Origin: Methanoregula sp. PtaU1.Bin051
Lineage (GTDB): Archaea; Halobacteriota; Methanomicrobia; Methanomicrobiales; Methanospirillaceae
DNA length: 64,000 nt
Direction of reading: 5' to 3'
Assembly: GCA_002067895.1 (NCBI GenBank)
Contig: MVRE01000006.1
Span: forward strand, 248,001-312,000
Part shown: one piece after another, positions 32,600-40,887 of the stretch
Position numbering within the stretch: the stretch's first letter is position 1
Layout of the letters: every line of letters starts with the position of its first letter
The notes under the pieces: generated by a model
Seen by the model: only the letters and a program-made list of their open reading frames with translations
What the model was told of the DNA's origin: nothing
Database searches by the model: none
Position numbers and translations under genes: made by a program

Positions 32600-32941
32600 A
32601 TGGCCATTGAATGGGATCCGATCCTGTTTATCAACCTCGTCCTGTGCATCATCATCGTAGCCCTAGGATACCTCTGCTCGGTCAGGGCCGGTGAGCGGCT
32701 ACCCCTTTATATCGCAGCAGCGTTCGGTCTTTTCGGCATCTCCCATGCGGCAACTCTGGCCGGCTTCAAGGTTCCCTTAACGATCCCCCTCATCCTGGTC
32801 CGGACGCTTGCCTACCTGCTGGTCATATTCGCCCTTTTCAAGTACCTGAAAGACAGCATGACCGCAAAAGAGACCCGGCAGGCATGGGTCGATTATTACA
32901 AGGGCGAAACCGGAAAGGTAGGCGGGGAGAAAAAGGCGTAA
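32600..32941 (+). CDS. Small membrane protein, three predicted TM helices
   Basis: 113 residues preceded by ggagg. Helices: DPILFINLVLCIIIVALGYLC, LYIAAAFGLFGISHAATLAGF and LILVRTLAYLLVIFALFKYL. A positively charged C-terminal tail (KDSMTAKETRQAWVDYYKGETG) is probably cytoplasmic. Family not recognised, though similar three-TM proteins of unknown function are common in Methanomicrobiales. The next gene, STAS, faces it. Confidence 0.6.
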   Translation: MAIEWDPILFINLVLCIIIVALGYLCSVRAGERLPLYIAAAFGLFGISHAATLAGFKVPLTIPLILVRTLAYLLVIFALFKYLKDSMTAKETRQAWVDYYKGETGKVGGEKKA

Positions 32942-32993
32942 TTTTTTTTTAGGATCCGCCGGATACAACAGACCCGAGCCTTACCCGGCAGTA

Positions 32994-33338
32994 TCAGCCC
33001 GACGACTGTAACTTTTTTAACGCCTCTTCCTTTGTTGCATGGATAGAGAAGATCTGGGTGAAACCTGCCATATCGAAGACCCGGAGGACCTGGGGGCTTA
33101 AGGAGATGAGCGCTGTTTTCGTGCCCCCTTTCATCAGGTTCCGGGTTGTCACGAGGAGGACGCGAAGCCCCGCGCTCGCGATGTAATCTGTTGCAGAAAA
33201 ATCCATGATAACAATCGGGGAATTCCAGCGCATCAGCGCTTTTAAGTCTTCCTCAAGGACCGGTGCATTCTCAGCATCCATACGTTTCGGCATCATGACA
33301 ACAGCCATCTCGTTGTCCCCGGTAATCTCCAGCGTCAT
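32994..33338 (-). CDS. STAS-domain anti-sigma-factor-antagonist-like protein
   Basis: 114 residues, one STAS domain: LEEDLKALMRWNSPIVIMDF, the phosphorylatable loop DYIASAGLRVLLVTTRNL with Ser55, and LSPQVLRVFDMAGFTQIFSI. Archaea lack bacterial sigma factors, so it likely takes part in a phospho-switch with a kinase of the HATPase/SpoIIAB kind, or regulates a transporter. No such kinase gene is adjacent. It stands alone on the minus strand. Confidence 0.85.
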   Translation of the reverse strand: MTLEITGDNEMAVVMMPKRMDAENAPVLEEDLKALMRWNSPIVIMDFSATDYIASAGLRVLLVTTRNLMKGGTKTALISLSPQVLRVFDMAGFTQIFSIHATKEEALKKLQSSG

Positions 33339-33482
33339 CGCCCCGTACTCTCCTTACGTATCGCTACAGTAATGTCATCAGAACAGGTTCATTAACCTGT
33401 AGGATCCGGGTTTTAAAGGATTATTCCGGTAACGGGTAAAGATAAGGGAATGAACCCAACGCCTCATGGTATCCGGCCCGGC

Positions 33483-34427
33483 TTAAGCGTTCAGGCCCGA
33501 ACGATAGTGGTGCGTTCCTGGATGTACCATATCGATCAGGGTCCGGTCAAAGATATCCTCTTCTCTGATCACCTGTGACACATACCCGAGTGCCTGCAGG
33601 GTCTTTGCAAATTTCATAGTAGACACGACATATTCGGAAGGAAGTGCTGCACAATAATTTGGAGAGATGCAATAGGCCGCAAGGACGAATTCCTCATTGA
33701 CCATACCGGTCGTTTCCGCAACAATGCGGGCTGCAGAACGGGGATCATGACGTATCATCTCACACGCCGCTTCGTGAACCTCCAAAAATTTCCTGAGTGG
33801 TTCCGTGTTTTTGAGCATCCGGCGCATGACGACTATGCCATAACTTGGATTAAACGGCCAGAGCTGACTGGCAGGCACGACCAGCCGTGCGCTGCCGTAT
33901 CTCGCGGCTGTCACCGCGAGCGCTGGTGTACCGGCAGCAGCGGTAATCTCGTTGTTCTGGAGTGCGTCAGGAAGGAAATCAGCCCACGGATAATTCGTTA
34001 TGGAAACGTCCCTGATACCATGCTCCTGCAACAGTTCGTTTATGATTACATCGTGGATGGAACCTTTAGGCGGTGTGCCAATCGCTTTTCCGGAGAACTG
34101 TGAGAGGAAATCCGGCATGTTCCTGCACTCTGCAAGCGAACGGACGCCGGTACCGGCGATCATGACCGTGCCCTCGATATGGCCTCCGGCGATGCAGGCG
34201 AGGGATAGCCCTCTGTCGATACCGATGATGACCGGGGGAAGACCGATATATGCGAGATCGATCTTCTGTTCCTGCATGGCGGAAATGATATCCGGGCCAG
34301 AGGGAAAGAGCGTCCATTGCGTAGTTACATCCTGTTTTTCCAGCAGATCCGTTCCTTTCAGGATGAATGCGGTGTGATAGATAGTGGAAAGGTGCCCGAT
34401 CCTGAGTGTTTTGTTCCCCGATGACAT
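33483..34427 (-). CDS. NMT1/SsuA-type substrate-binding-like protein without signal peptide
   Basis: About 314 residues from ATG 34427 (a GTG at 34442 is in frame). After SSGNKTLRIGHLSTIYHTAF it follows the periplasmic-binding fold: FPSGPDIISAMQEQKIDLAY, IGLPPVIIGIDRG, LACIAGGHIEGTVMIAG, and a second lobe with SRLVVPASQLWPFNPSYG-like VVMRR. Related SsuA/TauA/ThiY proteins bind sulfonates, nitrate or thiamine precursors. There is no signal peptide or lipobox, and no permease gene next to it, which argues for a cytosolic sensor or metabolite-binding role. It lies just downstream of the HTH regulator on the same strand. Confidence 0.7.
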   Translation of the reverse strand: MSSGNKTLRIGHLSTIYHTAFILKGTDLLEKQDVTTQWTLFPSGPDIISAMQEQKIDLAYIGLPPVIIGIDRGLSLACIAGGHIEGTVMIAGTGVRSLAECRNMPDFLSQFSGKAIGTPPKGSIHDVIINELLQEHGIRDVSITNYPWADFLPDALQNNEITAAAGTPALAVTAARYGSARLVVPASQLWPFNPSYGIVVMRRMLKNTEPLRKFLEVHEAACEMIRHDPRSAARIVAETTGMVNEEFVLAAYCISPNYCAALPSEYVVSTMKFAKTLQALGYVSQVIREEDIFDRTLIDMVHPGTHHYRSGLNA

Positions 34428-34469
34428 TGATCCGATCCCCACGAACCTTCGTTCTGCCCGATAATCTGC

Positions 34470-34958
34470 CTACCCGATCTTTCGCCCGACAACGCCGATC
34501 GCATCGCGGACGCAGGACTGGTCCGGGCGGAGCATGGAGACCGGAACATCGACAATCTTTTCGATGATGGATGCAAGGATCGGAGCACAGACAATACCGG
34601 CAGCACCGTCTTTTTCCGCCCGTGCGGCAGCGATGATGCATTCCTCAAGGGAGTTGGCAGAATATCCCCGGATAACATAGGTTTTCCCGTTGAACGGGAG
34701 TTCCCGGAACTCGAGCGAGTCGAGGATGAACTTCGCCCCGATCACCGCGATGAACCGGTTGCGTTCCTGCTCAAGCACGGACACAATCTTTTTCACGGTC
34801 GAGAGGCGCGGGTCGCGCTCCCCCATCGTTACTTTGTAGAGCGTGGAAACGGGAATGCCGGTCTGGTCGGCGAGTTCCTTAACCGTCAGGTCCTTCTTTT
34901 CCAGCTCCTCGTTAAGCGCTGTCTTGAAATCGGTCTCGAAAATTCTTTTTGATAGCAT
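34470..34958 (-). CDS. HTH regulator with C-terminal ligand-binding-like domain
   Basis: 162 residues from ATG 34958 (frame continues six codons upstream). Residues 14-50 are a Cro/C1-type HTH: DLTVKELADQTGIPVSTLYK VTMGERDPRLSTVKKI. The C-terminal part, LPFNGKTYVIRGYSANSLEE, CIIAAARAEKDGAAGIVCAP, ASIIEKIVDVPVSML, looks like an alpha/beta sensor domain. It is divergent from the coenzyme M operon, with repeated A/T boxes between them (34973-35034), so it is the likely regulator of that operon. The substrate-binding-like protein downstream may be a partner. Confidence 0.7.
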   Translation of the reverse strand: MLSKRIFETDFKTALNEELEKKDLTVKELADQTGIPVSTLYKVTMGERDPRLSTVKKIVSVLEQERNRFIAVIGAKFILDSLEFRELPFNGKTYVIRGYSANSLEECIIAAARAEKDGAAGIVCAPILASIIEKIVDVPVSMLRPDQSCVRDAIGVVGRKIG

Positions 34959-34972
34959 ATTATCCTTTAAGT

Positions 34973-35034
34973 GCAATTTTCTATGATATAATTATTGCTA
35001 AAAGGAAAATTATTTTACGTAATTGGAAAATTAT
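34973..35034 (+). promoter_or_regulatory. Divergent operator region with repeated GGAAAATTAT boxes
   Basis: GGAAAATTAT occurs at 35004-35013 and 35025-35034, 21 bases apart (two helical turns), with an inverted half site gcaattttc at 34973-34981. The stretch is very A/T-rich and separates the HTH regulator from the ABC ATPase gene. These are the obvious candidate binding sites for the regulator. Confidence 0.5.
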
Positions 35035-35061
35035 ATTTGCCTCCATCTCCTGATCCTGATT

Positions 35062-35865
35062 ATGGAAAGAGATCAGTTCATGGAGCTTACTGTGCTTCCC
35101 GGCACAGACCGCTGCGGGGAAAGAGAGGGTTTTGACCGGATCACCCTGCGTCCCGGTGATACAGTATCGATCGTGGGATCTACCGGGTCTGGAAAATCGG
35201 CATTCATCAATGACATCGAGGTACTTGCCCAGAAAGATACAGTCACAGGCCGTTCGATCCTGATCAATGGCGCCCCGCCATCTGACGACATGGTCCGCGA
35301 TCCGGCAAAAAAACCGATCGCGCTCATAACGCAAAACACCCGGGTCATCGCAGATCTGACCGTCAGCCGGTTCCTCGCCCTTCACACAAAGGCACGGGAC
35401 ACCGATGCCGGGGAACTGATTACAAGGACTGTTGCGCTTGCAAATGAATTCACCGGGGAAAAAATTGCCGGGTCCACGCGGATGACCTCGCTTTCCGGCG
35501 GCCAGACCCGGTCGCTCCTCATCGCCGATGCCATCATGATCGGGCAGACCCCAATCCTGCTCCTCGACGAAGTGGAAAATGCAGGAATCTTCAAAGAGAA
35601 GGTCATCCGCTGTTTAAAGCATTATGAGAAAGCCGTCATTTTTGTCACCCACGACCCCCTCCTCTCCCTGATCACCGACCGCCGGATCGTCATGAAGCAC
35701 GGTGCGGTCGTGGATGTCCTTGAACCGAAGGACGAGGAGCGGGAGATGATCTCGCATGTTTCCCGCATCGATGCGTTCCTCGTGGAGCTCCGGGAGAGGA
35801 TCCGGGCCGGGGACCTGATCACGGGCGATATGCCGATGTGCAGAATGCCCCGTGTCACGGCATGA
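35062..35865 (+). CDS. ABC-type ATPase in the coenzyme M operon
   Basis: 267 residues from ATG 35062 (ERDQFMELTVLPGTDRCGER). Walker A GSTGSGKSAF, Q-loop ITQNTRV, signature LSGGQTRSLL, Walker B ILLLDEVENAG and switch His VTHDP are present, so it should hydrolyse ATP. No permease gene is adjacent; the protein may be soluble, as are the AtwA-type ATPases in methanogens. The C-terminal extension RERIRAGDLITGDMPMCRMP is not typical of importers. Its stop overlaps the GTPase start (ATGA), showing tight coupling. It opens the five-gene operon with cysteate synthase and ComDE. Confidence 0.75.
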   Translation: MERDQFMELTVLPGTDRCGEREGFDRITLRPGDTVSIVGSTGSGKSAFINDIEVLAQKDTVTGRSILINGAPPSDDMVRDPAKKPIALITQNTRVIADLTVSRFLALHTKARDTDAGELITRTVALANEFTGEKIAGSTRMTSLSGGQTRSLLIADAIMIGQTPILLLDEVENAGIFKEKVIRCLKHYEKAVIFVTHDPLLSLITDRRIVMKHGAVVDVLEPKDEEREMISHVSRIDAFLVELRERIRAGDLITGDMPMCRMPRVTA

Positions 35866-36569
35866 AGCTGATCATCGTTGCCGGTCCGCCCAGTGCGGGA
35901 AAAACTGCGGTGATCCGGCAGATCATACGTGAATTTTCAAAATCGGGCAACCCGGCCTTTTTGAAGATCGATGTCGTCCGGGCGTTCGAGGATGATGAAC
36001 TCAGGGAAGAGTTCGGCATTCCTGCAAGGAAGGTATATTCCGGCGATCTCTGCCCGGATCACATGGGCATCATGATCATGCGGGATGCAATTTCCTGGGC
36101 GCAGGGCCTCAATGCAGGTCTCCTCATCATCGAGAGCGCCGGCCTCTGCCTCCGCTGCACGCCCTACACGACGCAGGCATTCGGTATAGCCGTGCTCTCG
36201 GCTGTTTCAGGCAACAATTCCCCGCTCAAGATGGCGCCCATGATCGCACTCGCGGATGTGGCGGTGGTGACAAAGACGGACCTCGTCTCTCAGGCGGAAA
36301 AGGAGGTGTTCCGGGAATGCATCAGGATGGTCACCCCCGCAATCGATATCATCGAGACGAACGCGATCCAGGGTACCGGCATGCGGTACCTGATGCAGGC
36401 GATTGCGGCGTACCCGGACATTACGGATCCCGGTACGATCACCCTCCGGGGCACGCCGCCCCTCGGAGTCTGCACCATCTGCGTCGGAAAGAAAGAGATT
36501 GGATGGCAGCGCCATTTCGGCGTAATCCGGCCGCTTGACGGGGCCGATACCATTTACCGGGGCGACTGA
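35862..36569 (+). CDS. G3E-type (HypB/UreG-like) GTPase
   Basis: 235 residues, ATG 35862 in an ATGA overlap. KLIIVAGPPSAGKTAVIRQI is the P-loop; IESAGLCLRCTPYT gives an E-S-A-G plus CxxC pair; VVTKTDLVSQ is the NKxD-like guanine specificity motif; the tail TLRGTPPLGVCTICVGKKEI holds another CxxC. HypB and UreG load nickel in hydrogenase and urease, CooC/CobW do related jobs, so a metal or cofactor insertion role is plausible. Its position in the operon with a Fe-S protein and CoM genes suggests maturation of an enzyme in that pathway, which is not shown. Confidence 0.75.
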   Translation: MKLIIVAGPPSAGKTAVIRQIIREFSKSGNPAFLKIDVVRAFEDDELREEFGIPARKVYSGDLCPDHMGIMIMRDAISWAQGLNAGLLIIESAGLCLRCTPYTTQAFGIAVLSAVSGNNSPLKMAPMIALADVAVVTKTDLVSQAEKEVFRECIRMVTPAIDIIETNAIQGTGMRYLMQAIAAYPDITDPGTITLRGTPPLGVCTICVGKKEIGWQRHFGVIRPLDGADTIYRGD

Positions 36570-36571
36570 CA

Positions 36572-37186
36572 ATGGTCTGGATCCCGCCGGGCAAAGACTG
36601 CGGGGCCTGCGGCTTAGCAAGCTGCGGGGAATTCCGGATCCTTGCAGAATCCGGTAAAAGAAATTTCTCTGACTGCCCGTATTTTTCAACGGAACTGGGG
36701 TGGTGCGCGACAAAAGCATCTTACTCGGGTACTGACATACTGGGACACCAGTACGATTTTGTACTGGCCGCGTTTGAGGGTGAAATATCGGCACGAAAAT
36801 TTATCGTGCCCTTCCGTGCAGATCTTGTTGAGCGCTGGGATATCGGCCCGGGGGAGATCGTCACCGGCCGCCCGGCCGGAGCCGGGTGCCCAATCTATCA
36901 TGCGCTGCGCGTGATCTCTGTAAACCCGGTCACCGGCGTTCTTGAATGCCACACGGTCGGCCCGCTTGAAGCCCGGAAAGGGAAGGTGCACGACGTCCAG
37001 GCATACCATGTCCATGCTTTCGAAGGTATTGCCGAGGTTATCAGAAATCCGCCGGTACTGGGAGCACGGCAGCGGTTCCTGCCGGGATACTGCATGATGG
37101 ACCTTTCCCATACGGCCGTCATAAACATGGTTCTGAAAAAGAAGGGGGGGATTCATGTCAGGCTCGAGGACATCCGCCTCCTGTAG
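36572..37186 (+). CDS. Fe-S cluster protein in the coenzyme M operon
   Basis: 204 residues. The N terminus CGACGLASCGEFRILAESGK then RNFSDCPYF fits a [4Fe-4S] motif of the Fe-S_4 type (Cx2Cx4CxnC). The rest is an unrecognised alpha/beta domain (FVLAAFEGEISARKFIVPFR, RPAGAGCPIYHALRVI, LECHTVGPLEARKGKVHDVQ). It sits between the GTPase and cysteate synthase with 2- and 6-base gaps. Similar proteins are known in methanogens but I do not know a demonstrated function. Since the last steps from sulfoacetaldehyde to coenzyme M are not fully settled, it is a candidate participant. Confidence 0.65.
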   Translation: MVWIPPGKDCGACGLASCGEFRILAESGKRNFSDCPYFSTELGWCATKASYSGTDILGHQYDFVLAAFEGEISARKFIVPFRADLVERWDIGPGEIVTGRPAGAGCPIYHALRVISVNPVTGVLECHTVGPLEARKGKVHDVQAYHVHAFEGIAEVIRNPPVLGARQRFLPGYCMMDLSHTAVINMVLKKKGGIHVRLEDIRLL

Positions 37187-37192
37187 GCATCC

Positions 37193-38467
37193 ATGATCCC
37201 TAAGTACCGGATCCGGTGTGTTGGCGGGAACGAGCTCGTTACGGATATCACGCGACTCTCCTGCCCTGACGGTCATGATTCCCTGCTCAGGACCGAGTAC
37301 CGTGAGCGGAGGCTCCGGCTCGCGCCGTTTTCCGGGATGTACCGGTACCTCGCGTGGCTTCCGGTAGAGCGTCCTATGCTCCCCGCAGGCGGCCCGGTGA
37401 CTTTTACCCATGAAGGGCTATCTAAGGAGCTCGGCCTTTCCCGCCTTTCCATCTCTTTCTCCGGCTATTTTCCAGAATACGGGGCGAACCTTGTTACCGG
37501 CTCGTTCAAGGAACTGGAAGCCTCCCCGACCATGCAGCGGCTGGAGGAACTCGGGGGAAAAATCCCGGTGATCGCCTCGGCAGGAAATACCGGCCGTGCC
37601 TTTGCAGGAATATCCGCACGGTGTAAGAAGCCGGTGGTTATCGTCGTACCGGAACAGGCGCTCTCCCGCCTCTGGACGGTTGAGCCGTCACGGGATGTCT
37701 TCCTTGTTGCAGTTAGGGGGGATTATACCGATGCGATCGCTCTTTCCAGCATGCTTGCGGATGTCCCCGGCTGTGTGCCGGAGGGCGGTGCGAAGAACAT
37801 CGCGCGCCGGGACGGTATGGGCACGGTGATGCTCGATGCCGCAGTGAAGACTGACAGGATGCCGGATCACTATTTCCAGGCGGTCGGCAGCGGCACCGGC
37901 GCCATCGCCGCATGGGAGGCGGCGCTGCGGTTACGGGCCGACGGGCGGTACGGGATAATTCTCCCGAAGCTGCACTGCGCACAGAACGAACCGTTTACAC
38001 CGATAGTCTCGGCATGGCACGTCCACCGCCGCACGATTATTCCGGATACTGACATGCCGGATCCCGTCAACAAAGTCCGAAACGTGATGGCCGATGTGCT
38101 CACCAACCGCAACCCCCCGTATGGCATCGCCGGGGGACTGTTTGATGCGCTGAAGGATACCAATGGTCTGATGTACAGCGTCACCAACGCGGAAGGCAGG
38201 AGTGCGATGAAGATGATCCATGATGTCGTGGGAATCGACCTCGATCCTGCCGCAGCGATTGCGACGGCAGCTCTGATCCGGGCCATTGAGGCCGGTACCG
38301 CGAAACCGTCGGATACCATCCTCCTGAATTTGACCGGCGGGGGATATGAGCGGATCCGGGAAGACTTCACGCTCTTTCCCGTAGAACCTGTACTTACCGT
38401 GCGGCCGGACGAACGCGGGGACGAACTGTTTGTCACGCTCAGGGAGTGGACTAAACGCTATGGATGA
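37193..38467 (+). CDS. Cysteate synthase
   Basis: 424 residues, a PLP enzyme derived from threonine synthase. PKYRIRCVGGNELVTDITRL is the family start; the PLP lysine is Lys106 in LVTGSFKELEASPTM; IPVIASAGNTGRAFAGIS binds phosphate; FQAVGSGTGAIAAWEAAL is the glycine loop. In Methanosarcinales and Methanomicrobiales the enzyme makes cysteate from O-phosphoserine and sulfite, the first committed step of an alternative CoM route. Its stop overlaps the start of the sulfopyruvate decarboxylase gene, which uses the next but one intermediate. The assignment rests on this context and on the sequence type. Confidence 0.9.
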   Translation: MIPKYRIRCVGGNELVTDITRLSCPDGHDSLLRTEYRERRLRLAPFSGMYRYLAWLPVERPMLPAGGPVTFTHEGLSKELGLSRLSISFSGYFPEYGANLVTGSFKELEASPTMQRLEELGGKIPVIASAGNTGRAFAGISARCKKPVVIVVPEQALSRLWTVEPSRDVFLVAVRGDYTDAIALSSMLADVPGCVPEGGAKNIARRDGMGTVMLDAAVKTDRMPDHYFQAVGSGTGAIAAWEAALRLRADGRYGIILPKLHCAQNEPFTPIVSAWHVHRRTIIPDTDMPDPVNKVRNVMADVLTNRNPPYGIAGGLFDALKDTNGLMYSVTNAEGRSAMKMIHDVVGIDLDPAAAIATAALIRAIEAGTAKPSDTILLNLTGGGYERIREDFTLFPVEPVLTVRPDERGDELFVTLREWTKRYG

Positions 38468-39590
38468 GAAACAGATCATCAGCCAGATGAAATCGCAGGG
38501 GATCGACCTCGTGTGTTCCATCCCCTGCGATAAGGCAAAAGGGCTGTTCTTTTCCCTGCCGGAAGAGTTCCGTCATATCGGGCTTACCCGCGAGGAGGAC
38601 GGAGTGGGGATCTCGGCCGGTGCATACCTTGCCGGCGCCCGCCCGCTTGTTGCCCTCCAGAGCTCGGGGCTTGGGAACATGCTGAATGCTATCCTCTCCC
38701 TTACGGTGACGTTTGGCATCCCGCTCCCGATCCTCGCGAGCTGGCGGGGAGGCGAAAAAGAATCGATATTGGCACAGGTACCGTTCAACCGCTCGCTGCC
38801 ACGGATCCTGTCGGCGGCCGGGATACCCTGTACAATCGTATCCGGTCCGGATAAGCCGGATGAGATCGGGGACGCAATCACTGCATCTTACAGGAGCCGG
38901 CAGCCGCACGTCGTCCTTGTACCGCCGGAATGCCTTGAAGAATCCGGATGCCCCGCAACTGCCCTGCCGCCCGCCCCGGCCCTCCGCACTCTCTCTATCT
39001 GCTATGAGAGGAAATGGCGGATTCCGGTTATGCGAAGGTACGACGCAATACGGCAGATTGCATCGCTTGTGAATGATGAAATATTGGTCTCAAACATCGG
39101 CGTCCCGTCAAAGGAGCTTTTTGCTGCACGCGATCGGCCGGAGAACTTCTACATGCTCGGGAGCTACACACAGGCATCTGCGATCGGGCTTGGCATTGCG
39201 GTCGCCCTGCCGAAAAGACGTGTAATCGTACTTGACGGCGACGGCAGCCTGCTGGGCTCTTCAGTCCTTACTGTGATCGCCGCTTCCGCGCCAAAAAACC
39301 TCACGATTGTCGGGCTGGACAATGGCGTCTTCGGCAGCACCGGAAACCAGCCACGGCCGGGGACAAAAACCGCGGACCTCGCTCTCATGGCGCTGGGTGC
39401 GGGGTTCGCCGTCAGCAGGGCCGTACACGAACCGGGAGAACTCGCGGAGGCGATCCGGGCATCTGCAGGAAACGGACCCTCGTTCATCCACACCCGGATC
39501 CTGCCGGGGAACGCGGACGTTCCGAATATACCCATAGCCCCTTCACAAATCCGCGACCGGTTGATGACCGCTTTGAGGGCTCGGAAGTAA
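38460..39590 (+). CDS. comDE: Fused sulfopyruvate decarboxylase (ComDE)
   Basis: 376 residues from ATG 38460, overlapping the previous stop. The N-terminal half is the ComD-type PYR domain (IDLVCSIPCDKAKGLFFSLP, LTREEDGVGISAGAYLAGAR with catalytic Glu), the C-terminal half the ComE-type PP domain with LDGDGSLLGSSVLTVIAASA and DN, the GDG...N motif for Mg-thiamine diphosphate. It decarboxylates sulfopyruvate to sulfoacetaldehyde. In Methanocaldococcus the halves are two proteins; here they are fused, as in Methanosarcina. An aminotransferase for the step between is not in the window. Confidence 0.9.
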   Translation: MDEKQIISQMKSQGIDLVCSIPCDKAKGLFFSLPEEFRHIGLTREEDGVGISAGAYLAGARPLVALQSSGLGNMLNAILSLTVTFGIPLPILASWRGGEKESILAQVPFNRSLPRILSAAGIPCTIVSGPDKPDEIGDAITASYRSRQPHVVLVPPECLEESGCPATALPPAPALRTLSICYERKWRIPVMRRYDAIRQIASLVNDEILVSNIGVPSKELFAARDRPENFYMLGSYTQASAIGLGIAVALPKRRVIVLDGDGSLLGSSVLTVIAASAPKNLTIVGLDNGVFGSTGNQPRPGTKTADLALMALGAGFAVSRAVHEPGELAEAIRASAGNGPSFIHTRILPGNADVPNIPIAPSQIRDRLMTALRARK

Positions 39591-39622
39591 AGGATAGTGT
39601 GACCAACAGTCCCCCGGCATCC

Positions 39623-40051
39623 TTACCAGTGACGTTTCCCTTTTATAAACCCGGCAATGCCCTTCTTTCTCAATACAGCGAGATTCTTCCTGTGTGCATC
39701 CCCATGGAATTCGTTAAGGAAGTCGAGCTTGACACAGGAGTCCGCATCGGCGCACTCCCGGCAGCCTTCGATCTCCCTGCTCCTGCAGCACTTCCTGATC
39801 TTACAGAAAGGCGGCCCGCCGCCGATCCTGCACCCTTTTTTGGACCTGAACTTCGCCATCTGCCCGAGCAGTTCGTAGCATTCGGGGTACTGCCTGAATG
39901 CTGCGGCAAAGGGGTATTTCGATACCGCCTCTGTGAATTTCCCGTACTTTACTGCCCGTAGTTCCTTTCGGAGATCTCGGGCAAGATCCGCAATCTTCCC
40001 GGTATGCCCGTGGCAGTCGAGGCAGCAGAGCCCGCAAATACGTGACAACAT
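39623..40051 (-). CDS. DUF3795-type Cys-rich protein
   Basis: 142 residues. It starts ICGLCCLDCHGHTGKIADLA and has clusters GCRIGGGPPFCKIRKCC and GCRECADADSCVKL, the zinc-binding layout of DUF3795. The family is common in anaerobic archaea and bacteria and has no known function. It follows the CoM operon in convergent orientation. A possible start is at 40051 (LSRICGLCC). Confidence 0.8.
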   Translation of the reverse strand: MLSRICGLCCLDCHGHTGKIADLARDLRKELRAVKYGKFTEAVSKYPFAAAFRQYPECYELLGQMAKFRSKKGCRIGGGPPFCKIRKCCRSREIEGCRECADADSCVKLDFLNEFHGDAHRKNLAVLRKKGIAGFIKGKRHW

Positions 40052-40169
40052 CTATTTCTTCCATGGGGAAGTGTTCCCTTTAAAAGTTTAAACTGGTGCT
40101 GCGCGCGGAGTGCAAATGAGCCGGTATTTAAACTGGTAAAAAGGTAGTTGCATCAGTCTTTCCCGGCTA

Positions 40170-40592
40170 TTATACTGTTTTTCCCGACCCGTGGGAGTGC
40201 TCGCCGGGCACCCAGCGGCCGCCATCCCTCGTGAGTTCCTTCTTCCAGATGGGGACTTTTACCTTGATCTCCTCGATGATGAACCGGGATCCCGCATACG
40301 CCTCCTGCCGGTGCCCCGCGGATACCACGATTGCGAGGATGTTCTCGCCAATGGCAAGCCGCCCGATCCGGTGGACGATGTCGACATGGAGGAGCGAAAA
40401 CTTCGCCGTTGCCTCCTTTGCAATCTTTTCAAGTTCCGGCAGCGCGACTTCGGTGTATGCCTCCAGTTCGATCTCCCGGATGTCGTCGTCGCGTACGATC
40501 CCGTCAAAGACAACGATCGCCCCGGTACCGGGTTTCCTCGCTTCCGTAACCAGTTGAGCGATATTTACGTCTTCTTTCTGGATAGCAATCAT
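40170..40592 (-). CDS. moaE: Molybdopterin synthase catalytic subunit
   Basis: 140 residues from ATG 40592. GAIVVFDGIVRDDDIREIEL, LEAYTEVALPELEKIAKEAT, VHRIGRLAIGENILAIVVSA and KVPIWKKELTRDGGRWVPGE are MoaE motifs, including the lysines used in catalysis. It joins two sulfur atoms from MoaD-thiocarboxylate onto precursor Z to give molybdopterin, used by formate or formylmethanofuran dehydrogenase. It follows moaD by 16 bases in the moeB-moaD-moaE order. Confidence 0.9.
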   Translation of the reverse strand: MIAIQKEDVNIAQLVTEARKPGTGAIVVFDGIVRDDDIREIELEAYTEVALPELEKIAKEATAKFSLLHVDIVHRIGRLAIGENILAIVVSAGHRQEAYAGSRFIIEEIKVKVPIWKKELTRDGGRWVPGEHSHGSGKTV

Positions 40593-40608
40593 CGGACCAC
40601 GTTCCCTG

Positions 40609-40887
40609 TCACCCGCCTGCAACCGGTGGAAAGACGGCAATCTCGTCGCCATCGGAGATACCGGTCCTTCCGGCATCCGAAACGTCGACCCGTTTCCCGT
40701 TCTGCATCAGGATCACGAACTCGCGGAAATTCCCGCTTTCATCGAAAATGGCATTATAGCCTTCCCTGTTCTTTTCTGTAACCGACCGGACAAGATCTGC
40801 GATGTTTGTCCCGTCTTTAAATCCCGCCATACTCTCGGCCCCGAGCAGTTCCCGGAACCTGGCAAAAAAACGGATCCTTACCGTCAT
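40609..40887 (-). CDS. moaD: Molybdopterin synthase sulfur carrier subunit
   Basis: 92 residues from ATG 40887 (TVRIRFFARFRELLGAES). The ubiquitin-like fold ends in VAVFPPVAGG with the terminal Gly-Gly needed for adenylation and thiocarboxylation. Its ATG overlaps the stop of the E1-like gene (ATGA), so the carrier and its activator are translated together. Partner of MoaE. Confidence 0.9.
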   Translation of the reverse strand: MTVRIRFFARFRELLGAESMAGFKDGTNIADLVRSVTEKNREGYNAIFDESGNFREFVILMQNGKRVDVSDAGRTGISDGDEIAVFPPVAGG

